Shown: in pieces, positions 12,043 to 25,210 of the stretch | Layout: each line of letters begins with the position of its first letter | How positions within the stretch are numbered: position 1 is the stretch's first letter | From: Uloborus plumipes | Lineage: Eukaryota > Arthropoda > Arachnida > Araneae > Uloboridae | Length of the DNA stretch: 64,000 bases | Assembly (NCBI GenBank): GCA_038373865.1 | Contig: JAXGGA010002346.1 | Span: forward strand, 1 to 64,000 | Reading direction: 5' to 3' | Position numbers and translations under genes: made by a program | The notes under the pieces: model-generated | The model's database searches: none | What the model was told of the DNA's origin: nothing | What the model saw: only the letters and a program-made list of their open reading frames with translations

Positions 12043-13467
12043 TGTTTAATAATTTAACCTAAATAATTGTTTTGGAAGTCATATTGTGGTTTAGAACGCG
12101 TTGAACTTTCGAAGTAAATAAATAAAAATGCTGATTCTTACTCATTCGTGGAATTAAAACGACAACCATATGTCTCAGAAACAAACATTTCCGTATTTTA
12201 TTGGTACGCATTCAGTTGTTATTTTCGTATGTGTATGCAAAAATGTAAAATATTTTGTTTTCTTTAAGTTAGCTTTGTTGGAAAATGATTGTGCAAATTC
12301 GTATGCTAGTCTATTCAGATTCCTACCCTGAACTGCCAAAGAACAAATGTTTATGTCACTTGAAATAATTTGTAAAATGAACCTTTTGAAAGATAATTTT
12401 TTCTGTATGTTATAAAATTGAACAATTGGTATCACTTAATTTTCTTTTTTTTTTTAATTTCGAATTCAATGCAGAATCTTCTTTTCAAAACTAATTTTTT
12501 AGACTTCATGAAAATAAAGAGCTAATAAAATAAATCACATTGTATTGTTTGCAACTAAGAGAAACAAAAAAAAGTTTCTTTTTTTCTATATTTTTAATGA
12601 GGGAGAGAATAAAAATAATCCCTTTTTGGAACACTTTCATCAGCAAGAAGCCATCAACACTGAATAACATTGCCTTAATTGCAATGATCATTTTCAAGTT
12701 ATGAAAGTGCAGTTGGAAATTAAACTGGATATAAGTTTAAAAAATAAGAGTTAAAATGAATTAAATTTCCTCCTCTTTGGTTTCAAAACTTTGTTTCAGA
12801 AACTTATGGTGCAAACACAAACATGCATGTATTAAAAACTTAAATTAAGGATTATGTCTGTGCAATCAGTCAATATTAAAGGGGTAATTAGATAGTTATA
12901 TAATGTTTTAAATAAAAATTGATATGTAGCTGAAAAGGAAAATAAAATGTATTACAATTGGAGAAGATCCAGTTGAGACGACTATTCCACTGTTACAATA
13001 CATATTATTTGTAGAAATTTAAGACTGCGATATTTCTTCCTTTTACTCCATATTTTCCTCTTGTTCTAAAAAGGAATAAATGTTATCAAGGTTAAGCTTT
13101 AGACTTATCAGAGCCCTATTGAAAAGAAACCTCTGTGCTCTACTTATAATGACAAGAATGTAAATTTAAAGCTCAGCTCTTTTGGTTTTGTTCAAGTTTG
13201 AATTTTATGCAATATATGTTTTCCAGGTTGAGTAGCTTAAGCGAACTCAACCATAACTTCTTGTGGTATCCTAAAGTAAATATTAAATTTAATATTTTAA
13301 ATTCTAACAACTGTTTCAATTAAAAAAATATAGTAATACAGGTATTTACTGTTTTTACATTAGATTGGCTTCCGATTCATAATTGTTAAATTTGATTACT
13401 TCTAAGAAAAATATTTGTGCTGATGTGTAAAGTAACATTTTACTTGTATTTGTTAGACTATGATTAA

Positions 13468-14044
13468 GGTGACCAGACATCCCACTTCTGGTGAGACAGT
13501 CCTGCTTTTCGGCTCACTGTCCCATGCTTAAATTTTACTCAAAGTCCCGTTTTCCAGTTAATGTTTCGTTAAACGAGCGAAACATGAAACTAGATTTGTT
13601 CAACAATTTTTTTTGGTATTTATTGTCAAACAAGTTCATGATGTCACGAAAAAAAGTTGAACGTGCGAAAAAAATATAGAATTGGTTTCAGTTTGTTAGT
13701 AACAACTGCATGGAAGGAAGGAAAATTTATTTATTCGACAAATGAAATTTGAACTTCAGAAAAAACGCGCTTTTCAACAGAAACTGGAAAGTTTTCTAGA
13801 ACAAAGATGAATTTACTTAATCATGCATAAAATTTAGATTTTTTTAATTGGCATTAAAAGGTTCAAATAAAATTAGCTTCAACAGTTGTGTTTATTAAAA
13901 ACTTGTTGACTGAAATTCTATATAATGAACAACACTGTATTATTTTGAAACTTAAGTTCTTTAGTGGTACATCTGAATTATTACTCTTTGTTTAAAATTT
14001 TCTGGCTCCCCCAGCCCCTTATTTTGCTTGAAAAATCTGGTCAC
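13468..14044. mobile_element. hAT-like MITE
   Basis: The left end GGTGACCAGACATCCC is mirrored by TCTGGTCAC at 14036-14044. The 577-bp unit has no reading frame of note. An 8-bp target duplication is not clear. The class is assigned by its ends and is tentative. Confidence 0.45.
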
Positions 14045-15479
14045 ATTAATTATAATTTATACATAATAATTTTTCATTAATTTAAAAATACAGTCAAATC
14101 GAGTTATTGGTGGTTTTAATTATAATAAGTTTTTACAGCCTTTTCAAGAGGTTGGGACTCAATGACAACTTAGAAATATTTGAGTGATAAGGCTTTGAGT
14201 TATCGAGACTCGACTATATTTTTACTGAATAGATATTGCAGTAAAATTATAATTTAATTGAATTACGTAATGATTGTAAAGCATATTGTACCATAGCTAC
14301 AATTTTACGTTTGAAGAGGATTTTCATTTTGTCCAATTTCTTCTGGCTTACCGGTCTTTCAAAAAATCGATAAAATAGTGACCCTGATTCTATCTCCCCT
14401 AAAAGTCTGTCGTTATGTAAACTAGTGATTCAACATGCATGCTTCTATATATGTTTATCTCTTTTCAGACTAAAAAGTTAGAATAGATGATCAAGTTCAA
14501 GGAGCTGAAAGATATTTTGTTCACATTTTAACATAAGAAAGTGATTTTAATATGCTTTTTTCTATATTTTGAGAATCTAAAAATTCAATGATCCTGTACT
14601 ATTCTTTTTTAAAGCATTAGAAATGGATATGTTGTTTGGGATCTGTCCTGATAACCTCTTGTCTGTGACACTTGAATTGCTTGAACTGAGTTCAGGTAAC
14701 TCATGGGCGGACTTACGGGGGTGCCAGGGGGTGCGCCGCACCCCCAACATTTGGGAAAAAACAGGCATTTTTTCATGGCTATAATGCAAGCTAATTTACT
14801 TGAAACAAAACAGTACAACAAACCCAGGATATCAGTACGCATCGGCAGTGCGAGACATATATGGCTGAGCTCATATTAAGTATTTTTATCTATTTGAAAA
14901 AAAATAATAATAATAATAATTACATGCAAACAAAAACATTTCTCGAATTATTTATCCTTCAGTGCTGCATTGTAGAATAAATGTTACTCTGTAATTGTGT
15001 ATTTATTGGTGTATCATTACGATTTCTTCTACTTTGATACAAAGTATTGCAAATAATGTCCAAGAAAAAAAAAACGTGACTATTGAAATGACCTTTATCA
15101 ATAAAATCTGCTCTGAAATCAGCTAAAATCCGGCATTTTCGAAATAAATGTTCAAAAATTTTAAAAGGGGGATCATCGCACCCCTAGTTGCAGTGGCGCA
15201 ATCAGAGGAGGGGCACAGGACTCGTGCTCCCCCAAAATGTTGAGTTGATGTTTTTCTAAAAACATTCTTTATTGTTGAAGAGAAGACAAGAACGCGTCTT
15301 GGGAAAACGTAGAGGTTTTGAGAAACAAACAAATAATGCTTGGTGAAAATCTTTCTTTAAAAAAAAAGTTTCGAAAAATTCGGAAAAATTTAAATTTCGG
15401 AATTTAAATTTTTCAACAGCTTCAGATTATTAGTCAGCTAATTGTGTGACCCCACCCCTTCGACCACTCCATTTTTGTA

Positions 15480-17500
15480 TATGTCCTCCTTTTTTCTATT
15501 TTATCTGAAAATAAAGTTTTTAAAACGTTACTTCTGCGAAGCCCTCTCCCACGATTAATTATTATGAAGCATCTCCGATTTCGTTTTCTGGGCTTCAATT
15601 TCGTAAAATTTCCAGGGAAGATCCTCCAAACATCGAAAGTCGTTTAAAATAGTGTTTTTGGAGCTTAAATCTTGAAAAACTGTCGTGACCCTACTCCTAC
15701 CAAATATGGTATTACACTTACATGTTTAAGACTTCTATTTCTGAAAATATTCGGACAAGTGCTTTCACCCCCCCCCCCCTCTCTTTCTCTAATATCATCG
15801 AACATCGTTTTCAAAACTACAGTTTCAAAAAAATTCCGGGGACGAACTTTTGAGACATCAGCGTTTGAAATCCTTCTCCTAATTCCATGGCGAATTGCAT
15901 AAGAACTTCGTTTTTAGGTCTTCAATGTCGAAAAATTTCTAGGGGAGAGCCGCAGAATCCGCTTCCGATAACAGCATCAAAAATTGCCTACCATTGCGTC
16001 TTTGGAACCTCAATTTCGAAAAATTAAGGAGGTGGAGGAGGGGGACATACTTCTATGTATTTTTGAAAATCAATAGGGGACAATCCCTGAGCCTCATCCC
16101 TTACCCAAACTATGTGGATTATAATCACATTTATAAAACTTGAATTTCTAAAAACTGCCTCGCAGCCCCCCCCCCCCCCGTATCTTTATTCCCCTAATAT
16201 CACCAAAAACTCTAAAACTGCTATTTTCAAAACTACTACTTCAAAAATTTTCCCCATAGTTAACTTCCCGAAACCTCTCTTCAAAACCAGAAACTGGATT
16301 TACCATTGCTTTCGATAATCGTTTTAGACTTTTCTGGATTTTCAAATGTTAAGACCGGTATTGCCCCACATTTGCCGGCACGGCGCAAAGTTCGAGGGTC
16401 ACCAGATTTTCTATTATCCTTACCTGGTTCTTTGGCGGCATTTCGGAAAAATCTAGGTTCGAAAAAAAATTTAATTCTATAACAAATTGCAATATTCAAC
16501 TCAAAAAATAATATAAATTGAATACTGCTGTGCTAAATACAGAAGTCGTTTCAACACGTTTTACCAAAACTGAATTATTGTTACCAAATAATTTTTTGTA
16601 ACATATAGATAATTTTATTAGTAAAAATAAACGGTTTAATTTCCATAAAAATATTAATTAACAAGAACAAGATAATGCACCAACAAACTAAAACGACTCT
16701 TCTCATCTCGGAGACCTGAAAAATTTATTGGTTTGCTCTTGAAAAACAAGTTATGTGGGGAAATTATTTATTTATTTCTTGCTTACTTTGTGGTTGAAGC
16801 TGAACAGGGAAATTCATTTTTGTTTTGTTAGAAAATAAACCTTGAATTATCTGGCATGCCGGAAAATTCGAATTTTTCTGCATGCTGGTCAACCTCACTT
16901 CTTTCCGGCATGCCGGCTAATGCGGGATAATACTGGAATTGCCGAGCTCCTAATGTTACTGAATATGCTCAACATTGCGTTTAGAGGACTTAAATTTAGA
17001 AAAATGTTCATTCAAAAGTTTCATTACATATTTTCTCTAATATCCAAGATCATCAAAAACTTTAAAAACAACAATTAGATGAGACCTTACCACACCATCC
17101 TCTTAAAGTAAAGCGAGCGAACGCTTCCGAATAAAATCTAAAAATGAAAGAAAAAAGAATATAATTTCGAAAAATTCAAGACCTTTGAGCCTCTCCCCTA
17201 AAGTCACTGAATATTGCTGTAAAACTTTGTATTTTAGGACTTCTATTTCGAGATGTTTCCAAAAGACAGACCCAGAACTCCTTTTCCCTTAACATCGTCA
17301 AAATTTGTCTAATATTTAGTTTTTGGAACTTCAATTTCTTCGGGGATATCCCAGTGAAATTCCATTTTTCCTAACCAGAGATCGTCTAAAACATTGCTTT
17401 CGGGATTACGATATTAAAAATTTTCTGGGAGAGAACCCCCGGACACCCTTATCCGATTATTTGAAAAAGTGCATCCCCCCCCCCCAAGAAAAGCTTTCTG
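15480..17500. repeat. Degenerate tandem repeat inside the hAT element
   Basis: A phrase like GGACTTCAATTTCGAAAAATT, then GGGGAGA-CC, then a C-rich block, AATATCATCAAAAA and TTTAAAA recurs. Examples start near 15590, 15730, 15915, 16005, 17165, 17240 and 17325. Spacing is very roughly 90-150 bp with many gaps. The array is interrupted by the nested element at 16355-16935. It probably expanded within the transposon family. Confidence 0.5.
16355..16935. mobile_element. Nested Tigger-like MITE
   Basis: The left end CGGTATTGCCCCACATTTGC, followed by CGGCACGGCG, is mirrored with several mismatches by CGGCATGCCGGCTAATGC then GGGATAATACTG near 16905-16935. The GC-rich ends and AT-rich interior differ from the surrounding repeat. 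A further CATGCCGG copy lies at 16856-16863. Confidence 0.5.
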
Positions 17501-18363
17501 GTTTTGCCACTGCCTTGTTGTCCTGGTAATGCCTCTCCCCCCCAGATACATGGTGCTTTTGCACCCCCAGAAACTTCGGCCTAAGTCCGCCTATGAGGTA
17601 ACTTAAGTGTACAAACTTTTAACCCAAAACTATTTTATCATATTACTCTATTGAATGTATCACAATTTATTTAAACTGTCCCTTAGCAGGCACAATATAT
17701 ATAACAAGCGGCTATTTTGTGCTAATTCCTTAATGTCTAATTTTAAGATCAAAATCATTTCGAGATATCAAAAGTATTATTTTTTTAAGTTTAAAATAAT
17801 TGAAGGTTTATTAAGAAATCTGTCATTTTCCTAGATAAGTTATTATCAAACTATACTCTTATCAAAGAGTTGTTTGGTAGCTGCGTGTGAATAATGTTTA
17901 TTACTTTCAGGGACAAGTCCTTTTTACCGAAACTATGTCTGCACAGAATGTTTGTTTGACATTCTTTATACTGCCTGTCCGGCAAACATACCGAATATTT
18001 AGATTGGCTGAATACTTTAATATTTGGCTACCAAATAGTTTTTAAATTAAAAAATTCAACAGTTGGTAAATAACTCTTTATACAATGAATGAAATTTGTA
18101 GTATTGTATCAACTAATTTTAATAGAGCACAAGGAAGAATGTTGATGTGCCAATCTTTCCATTGCTCCAGAAAATCACAGTTGAAAATTCATAATTTTCT
18201 TCATTGCATAGTAAACTTTTGCAATTTTAACCGATTATTTAGTATTTGGCAGAATTTGGTTTTCGGAGCATACTTAATACCATCTTAAAAATTTCTACAC
18301 TGACTAGAAGGTAAAATCTGTCTTTTTCTATATGTTAAATTTATCGTTAGCAATTGTATAATC

Positions 18364-18503
18364 TCCAGAGACGACAGTTTTGCCCTTGTTATGGACTCGC
18401 CAGTCTGGAATACTGAAAAAATCTAGCAAAAGGAATATGTCCTCTCATTGCCTGATAAGTCCATAACACTGGCTAAACTGCAGTCTCTGGTTGTCATAAC
18501 TGT
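18364..18503. repeat. Diverged hairpin fragment of the 2570-3374 family
   Basis: GAGACGACAGTTTTGCCCTT and later AACTGCAGTCTCTGGTTGTC form an imperfect inverted repeat of about 140 bp. The internal words (TTATGGACTC, ATATGTCCTCTCATTG) recall the larger palindrome. Confidence 0.5.
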
Positions 18504-19779
18504 GCTGTCAGTATATTGCATGTAATTCTCCCTCTGCCCTGGCTAAAATGTAGTTACTTACTACTTATTCATTATCTTTGCTCTATGAGAATTCTATATC
18601 AGAAGTAAATGCTGGAATCTATGCAGTTATAGATGTAAATAAAATGAAGTCCCACGCTTTGTAATGAATTGATAAACTATGTTTCAGGATTTTCCTGCAC
18701 TGATGATGTGGAGAATAAGTGTATTGCTGTGAGACATATCTTCTGAATTTTTAGTAAGTGTTTAAAGATAAATTTGTAGTTCATATTATTTATATTATTC
18801 TATTCATATTGCTATTGTCTAAATGCGTGTCACTTTGAATGGAATGAGGAATCTGTACATGTAGATATATTTGTCTTTGGCGAGCGAGTCTTGCAAAAAC
18901 AAGGCCTAGAAACAAGAAACTTAGTATGCATATGTAGTTTTTGTCTGATAATGTACACGTAATCGTTCTTTGTTCGATAAACTAATTAGAAAAAAAGTAA
19001 TATAATGTTGTATGTGATTTTTAGTACTTTTTATCCAATAGAGCCTGAACTCAATTTTACTGGATTTCTAATTGTTAAGTATCTGTAACAATAAAATTTT
19101 CCCGAAGATGTTAACTCAGAATTAGACATAAATATTATCGATTCAGCTATGTTAAAGTAGTCTAAAGATTTTAACTCTTTTAGAGACAATTATAGAGCTA
19201 GATAGTCCCAAGTAAGAAATAATATTGAAATATATTTCTTAACTTTCTTTTTTATTTTCTTTTTTGATGAATGTTATTGCATCTTTATTTTTTGAAACAG
19301 TATCATACCTCCTGTGTGAACTAGATATAACGTGTGTAATATGATGTGCGCAGAACAAAATCTCTTAATTTGGGCAGTCTATATAAAAAGTTACTTTTAA
19401 AGAGGTGTAATTGCTGAATGTACTTTTTACTATAATTAGGGTTGGAATGTTTTTGCCGAATGTGGAGAAAACCGTCCCGGTAAAAATACCTTTTTGCCAA
19501 AGTGGCAAAAATAGTTAGCGTTATTTACAAAAAATTTCCAAAATTTTTACTAATTTTTACTTTAAAGTTTTTTTTTATTTTTTTAAACTGAGAATATTCA
19601 TTGCATCATTCAACCTACTCTCACAATAAGGCTTCTGTGGTAAATACTATTATATAATTAAGGGGAGAGTAAATAACTAAAATAGGTCACATGCTTTGGC
19701 TTAAAAGTTTTAACAGGGACGTGTCGAAGGGGATTCGAGGTCAATTCCTAAAACCCCTTTTAACATGTATAGGCAGAGG

Positions 19780-20064
19780 CAGGAGCGCCCCGATGGGAGA
19801 TCACTGACCTCCCAATAATTTCCACATTCAGCACATTTTGCTGACGATTCGCCAATTTGAAGACAATATTGCAACATTGAGATTATTTAGTCTTTTCAGT
19901 TTTTAGAATTGTTTTTTAAAAGATGCCTAACGTTTTTTCTCACTAAACGTTTAAATGTACAACATGTGTGCATGCTTGTATTTTATCATACGGTAAAATT
20001 GGAACTTCATTCAGAAAATTGATAATATCTCCCTTCCCAAAAATTCTAGTTCGGGGCTCCCCTG
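19780..20064. mobile_element. hAT MITE, family M2, copy 1
   Basis: The ends CAGGAGCGCCCCGATGGGAG and GTTCGGGGCTCCCCTG match the ends of the element at 44731-45016 in the opposite order. Flanks GGCAGAGG and GCCATAGG agree at 6 of 8 bases, as expected for an aged hAT duplication. Both copies contain a block with GCCGAA/TTCGGC-type sequence and CAATATTGCAACATTGAGAT. Confidence 0.7.
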
Positions 20065-20951
20065 GCCATAGGAGATGTTGTATTGCACAAACATGTAAAG
20101 TCTTTTATACCCCCCCCCCCTGTTAGTTTTTAACAGGGAAGTCATTCCAGATCTATCCTAAAAAGGCAATGTAAATTTATAGAGAAATGAACTATAAATA
20201 GTATTTATAACATCATAGTGTATAGTAGTGGTTAGAGATAGTAGTTCAGACCCGCCATTTTCAATTTTTCCAGGGTTGGGGAGGGGTCACAGGGTTATAT
20301 TCAATGCATATTATGCCAAAAAAACAGCCAAAGCAATAACCATTTATTTGTAAATGCTTTCATTTTTATAAATCAGAGGGGGAGAGGCAATTTTCTTCTC
20401 CTGACCCTACACTATGACTAGCCTAACTATCTTACTACTGCTCTGAGGCTAAATTTCTCATTGTTGCTCTGAGATGCTAGCATGGGATGGAAACGTTATA
20501 TATTTATACATAACTAGGAGATGGAAACATAGTTTATATGTAACTCGTATTAAACTATGGGTAACCAATGATGAAAAGTTCATTAAACAGTAAACTCATT
20601 AAATTCAATTAAATTTCTTCACTAGAATTGGAATACATACTTGTTTTTCCAAAATTGAATAGCAAAAACAAGTTTTGAAACATTTTTTCCTAATCTATTT
20701 CAAGTTTTTTTTTTCAAGGATTATTTTTAAATACTTTAATTATTTAATTAATACCAATGAAATTTCTAAATATAGAGCCATTTTTGGGTCAAAAATTTAG
20801 ATTTCAAATAAAAGAACTATTCATTGAATTTTTTCCGACCTGGTCTAACAATCTTCCCTGTAACCTGCAACTGCTGTAAAAATTGGAACAAAATCGGTCG
20901 GGTAGTTTTTGAGTTTACTCCGCACACAAATATTTTGGAGTTTGTGTTTTT

Positions 20952-21904
20952 TATATGGGTCATTCCAGCAAAAATGGTGCAAATCATGTCCGAGACTTTA
21001 GAGTTTTTTAAAATCAATTTCAATAACTACCACCCATTAAAAACTATTTTTAATGGTTCTCCATTTAATTTTGTGTCATCAAGTATCAATTGATTAGGTA
21101 TAATCAATTTAGAAAGGACACAAAAAATTTATCTTTGTCAGAAGAAGGGAAAAATGACGCGTCCTAGCTTCAAATTGCTAGAATTTTTAATATGATTTAA
21201 AATTAAACTGAAATGTAACAACAAAATAAATTACAATGCACTGCGCAAAAGATGCTTCTGACACCATTTCTGCAGATTATTACGCAAATGAAAAGAATTT
21301 CCCCCAAAAACACTATTATTCATTCATCCATGTCCCTAGATTTTCGGTGTTGCGAATTGTCCACTCTGTTACAAGCCTTTTGGAAATAAAATAAAACTTA
21401 GCATTCAATCTGATATATTTTTTAAAAAATATAGATAGTATAACTGCCGTGATTAGCTTGCTACATTAAATTATGTAGTCAACAACCAGGGTGAGCCTAA
21501 CTCTTTTTTTATGGTAGTCAATTTGAACTGTGGGATGTCCACTCTGTTACAGTCAATTTCATGATGAAAAAAATAGTTTTTTTTTTCTCGAAATTGCAGA
21601 CAGACTTACAGTTTTGGCTGTTTATTCCACTTTAGTCTTGTTCTATGATTCTAATTTTTCTTTGTGATTATAAGGATATTTTTAAAGGCTTATTTGTTCA
21701 CTCTGTTACACAAAGTGATCAAAATATTTAAATACTTTCATAAATGAGTCATGTACTAGTTATTTACATTCATTATACACAAGTAAATGGAAACTCAATA
21801 AAGAAAATATGATTAGTTTCTGGAAATTATTTAAATTGATAATCTTAATATAAGTAGAGAGTTTCAGACATGATTTGTACCATTTTCGCTGGAACTACCA
21901 TATA
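20952..21904. mobile_element. Word-repeat inverted-repeat transposon C
   Basis: The left end TATATGGGTCATTCCAGC, then AAAAATGGT-CAAATCATGTC, is mirrored at the right end to 21904 with a few mismatches, about 39 bp in all. The word GTCCACTCTGTTACA occurs at 21359-21373 and 21537-21551, and as GTTCACTCTGTTACA at 21696-21710. The three copies have the same orientation. There is no coding capacity in 953 bp. The terminal core GGGTCATTCCA is shared with the element at 59540-61647. Confidence 0.75.
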
Positions 21905-22088
21905 TGAAGATAACAGCAAACATTTTTTAAACTTGCAACTAGGGATGGCAATGGTTAGATGGAGCCCTAAAGACCGGATCCGGACCAGGAGTCAAGCCAC
22001 ATCTGTCCTAAATTTTTAGATGTAAGGGCAGGAAGGAAATAAAAGGATTGATATTTGCAATGTGTTCCGTTAAAAGTTTCTTTTCTGT

Positions 22089-22092
22089 TATA

Positions 22093-22132
<40 letters not shown>
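22089..22132. repeat. (TA)n microsatellite
   Basis: An almost pure TA run of about 40 bp directly abuts a small MITE. Confidence 0.9.
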
Positions 22133-22135
<3 letters not shown>

Positions 22136-22137
<2 letters not shown>

Positions 22138-22264
22138 TGTCGTCCCCGCTTAAATGAATAAAGCATCCTGGAACCCATGCCATAGACACAATGTTAAAAA
22201 TCCCTGTTTAATCGAATAATATATCTTGGAACCGACAGTATTTGTTTAAGCGGGGCCAACAGTA
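22136..22264. mobile_element. Short MITE (Tigger-like ends)
   Basis: TATTGTCGTCCCCGCTTAAA at the left is mirrored by TTTAAGCGGGGCCAACAGTA at the right. The inner parts CCTGGAACC and CTTGGAACC also match. The unit is about 129 bp with no coding potential. Confidence 0.6.
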
Positions 22265-23519
22265 TATATATGGGAGTTTTTCAGAAGTTAAAAAAGGAGC
22301 AGAGTGCTGCTGCTGAGAAAATTGCATTTTGTAAACAGCATTTTTTTAAGTCACTTGAAAATAGAATAATTTTTGAAGCAATTATTTTCAAAAAAGAATG
22401 CTCACTTTTAATGAACTTAAGTTACAAGTAAAAGGCGAGAATTCATTAACCAAGCATTAGGCATAGTGCAGCACCCTGCTCAGTTAAGTTTTTATTGTCT
22501 TGTTATAATTTTCTTTTATTTTTCTTTTCTTTTAGAGTCTTTGTAGAAATAAAACCAGAAAGAGGAACCATGAGTCGAAAAGAAGAAAGTTGTAGTAATA
22601 TTGCCTGTATGAATAAATGCCTGTAAAAATAAAATTCTACATTCTCTTACTGTAAATCCATTCTCCTATTGTTTACTAAGTTATTAAAACAGGTGTCAAT
22701 CATCTTCTACTTATAAGAAGTTACTAAGCACAGCTTTTTGTTGGTGAATCATATGGGTTTAATAACATTTTTTTAGGTAATGATGCTTAAGTCCTGAGCT
22801 GGTTGCGGCTAATTTTTGACTTGAAGGCATTTCTGAATATGATTGAAAAAAGAAATAGGTTAAATATAAATTCAAGAATACTTTTTAATATCTTAAAAAT
22901 TCCTATTTAAGTGAATAATTGTTTGAAAAAGGTTGTAGGTTGCTTTCAAATACAAATTTCTGATTTTCTCTTGGTATTTTTCTAAATATATTTTATAAAT
23001 ATAGTTATATTAGTATTTATAAAATATAGTTTTCTTCAATTCAGGGTTGTTAAAAAACCGGTTTAAGCCCCAATCGTAATGAGAGCAATTTTTTTCAGAG
23101 ACATCAAGACGTTATTAATTTATTGTCAACAAATGCTAAAATTCATGTAAATTAGATTCTCGTTTGGACTTAATAATTTTACATTTAATTTAATTATTAA
23201 GCGTAAAAATATGCAATTTCATTTCTACATCAGTAAAGCTTTAAGGAAATTTTGTTTGAAAATTTTTTAACTATTAAGATATTAGTACATATGAAAATGA
23301 ATGGTGAATTAATGGTAATATGAATTGAATAAAAAAGTTGCATGGATGCAAAAATAAAACTATTTAGCAAACTTAATATTACATTGTAAAAACACATAGT
23401 TTGAAAAAAAAAAAAAAAACGATTTGGTCTAAACCGATTAACTCTGCTTCAATCTGTACAAAAATTTTCTTTTTTTTTAAGGGCTGAAAAAAGAAATCCA
23501 TCATTTAAGAGAAACAAAA

Positions 23520-23897
23520 ATAACGAGTTTCTTCGAAAAACTCAAAATTTCCTACATCTAACGGAAACGATCGCAACGGACATTACTTCAAATGACGAAA
23601 TAAATCATTTGTGTAACAGAAACAACCATAACGGACGTTTCTTTAAATAACGGAAAATTACCCTCCCATAACGGAAAAAATAAAGACGGAAATTTCTTCA
23701 ATTAACAGGAGAAAGAACGAAACGGAAATTCGTCAAATGACGGAGCACTTCCCTCTTGTAACGAAAGAAATAAAAACAGAAGTTTCTTCATTTGACAGAA
23801 AAAATAGAAACGGAAATCCGTCAAATATCGTTAATCTTCCGGCAGCACTGCTGCCAAGAAAATTTCCGTCAATTTAAGAAGAAATTTTTGAGAGTGT
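23520..23897. repeat. AACGGAA-type minisatellite with a terminal-repeat-like end
   Basis: Several degenerate units contain TTCTTCAAATGACGGAA, CTTCCCTC-TGTAACG and AAATAAAAACGGAAAT, spaced about 60-70 bp apart. The array ends in AAATTTTTGAGAGTGTAC. The reverse complement of that end resembles a sequence near 10268 (ACACTCTCAGAAAAGTC), which is also followed by a TTTCCGTTTTGAAGG-type block. The two may be ends of one transposon family. Confidence 0.5.
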
Positions 23898-24367
23898 ACC
23901 TTCCGAACACTATCAAAAGATCAGTTGTGACACTTTTCCACATAAAAGAACACAATGTTTTGATCTGTTTCATACGAAAATCAGAAAATATTAGAATTGT
24001 TTTGACTTTTTGTCACTTTGGTTAGCACAAGGTGTGTCGATATTTTCATTCTATCCTAGTATAAAGGTAGTATCAAAATAAGAAGGAAGGTTTTACTTCT
24101 TTCTTTTTTGCTATGACTGTTTTAAATTTATTTTTATTGAGACAATTTATTAATTTCTTTTAATAAAGGATTTGCGGAAAACTTGCGTGCGACTCAAACA
24201 TAAAAGGAAAACTATAAAAAAACAGGCGTTGTTGGCACAACCTGCTTTAAGCGCTTAAAAATAATGGTGTTTAATGTCTTTTCCGAGAAAGAGCATTTAT
24301 TGCTAACGAATTACTGGAACAGTTTTTCGTAAAGCCAACCACGGCAGCCATTGATCGTAGTTCAGGA

Positions 24368-24446
24368 GGGGGCGTAGCTCAGATGGTAGAGGCGCTCGCT
24401 TAGCAGGCCGAGAGAGCTACCGGATCGATAACTCCGGCGGCCTCCA
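24368..24446 (+). pseudogene. tRNA-Ala (AGC) pseudogene
   Basis: The sequence starts GGGGGCGTAGCTCAGATGG, as in eukaryotic tRNA-Ala, and has CTTAGCA around an AGC anticodon. It ends in GGCGGCCTCCA, close to the expected CGCCTCCA. Compared with my memory of the normal gene there are extra bases in the D arm (TAGAGGCGC), the anticodon 3' stem (GGCCGAGAGAG) and the T arm (ATCGATAACTCC). These indels would break the cloverleaf. It is a dead copy or a tRNA-derived repeat head. Base-calling indels could give a similar picture. Confidence 0.6.
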
Positions 24447-24564
24447 AATTTTTGTTCCCAGTTAGGCCTACACATGCAAAACAATACATGTGTTTTTTTA
24501 TAGTACCGAGGGGTTGTCTTTTTTTTTTTTTTTTCAACCTCCGATAGGCTTTTAAAAATAAACG

Positions 24565-25210
24565 GATTCAAATACAAAAAATATTTTATTATCAAAAGTA
24601 AGGTACAATGCTTTACGATTATCTACATAATCACCTTGACGTTTGAAGCATTTGTTATATCTGTGAACAAACTTTATAATACCTTCGCGTAAAATGTTAC
24701 CGCCAATGATTGAAAGTAAGTTGTGACGATGTCTTTGAGTTCCAAGCCACTTTGGAAGCACGATGACTTTCCTGACTCCAAGCAGGGTCCCCAAGCCCCT
24801 GCCTCAGTTCAGGGAAGAGATGGAAGTCACTTGGTGGTCGGTCGGGACTGTTGTTTGAATCCATTGCCATGGATCCGAACAATTCCAGAAGTCAACACGC
24901 GTTTGTTTTGAACAGCTTCCTGTAAGCGTTGCAAAATTTCGCAATAAGGATCTGCAGAAATTCTCAAAACACTTCGCAATTCGCACTTGGCGGTAGAATC
25001 AATCATGACAGCCATGTTTATGTGACAGCAGCTCAACAGAAAATGGCATGTTGGATTCGCCAGTGACAGATTGTGTAGAGGGGGAGATGCATAGTTGCCT
25101 ACTACGCACACCAGCCACCTGCCGCATGCCTGGCTTTCATACTGTGCGATCAGAGGTTGAAGAAAAACAACCCTCACAATACTGAACCCTCTGAAACTTG
25201 GAGAATACAA
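24565..25210 (-). pseudogene. Mariner-related transposase remnant
   Basis: Fragments on the minus strand in more than one frame follow the order of a Tc1/mariner-like transposase. First come IDSTAKCELRSVLRISAD and YCEILQRLQEAVQNKR, then LTSGIVRIHGNG. Next is PSDFHLFPELRQGLGD, the PSDFHLF motif around the third catalytic Asp. Last is GIIKFVHRYNKCFKRQGDYV, the family's C-terminal end. Frameshifts and missing HDNARPH-type sequence show it is inactive. Confidence 0.75.

Larger units (their letters stand above)
14702..17595. mobile_element. hAT element with 8-bp target duplication
   Basis: The terminal repeats CATGGGCGGACTTA (14702) and TAAGTCCGCCTATG (to 17595) differ by one base. They are flanked by a perfect 8-bp duplication AGGTAACT at 14694-14701 and 17596-17603. 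The interior has no hAT transposase. It is largely a degenerate tandem repeat plus a nested element, both listed separately. Confidence 0.85.

Noticed and set aside
20215..20420. G-rich and C-rich blocks that might be the ends of another MITE
   Set aside because: No convincing inverted pairing or target duplication was found.
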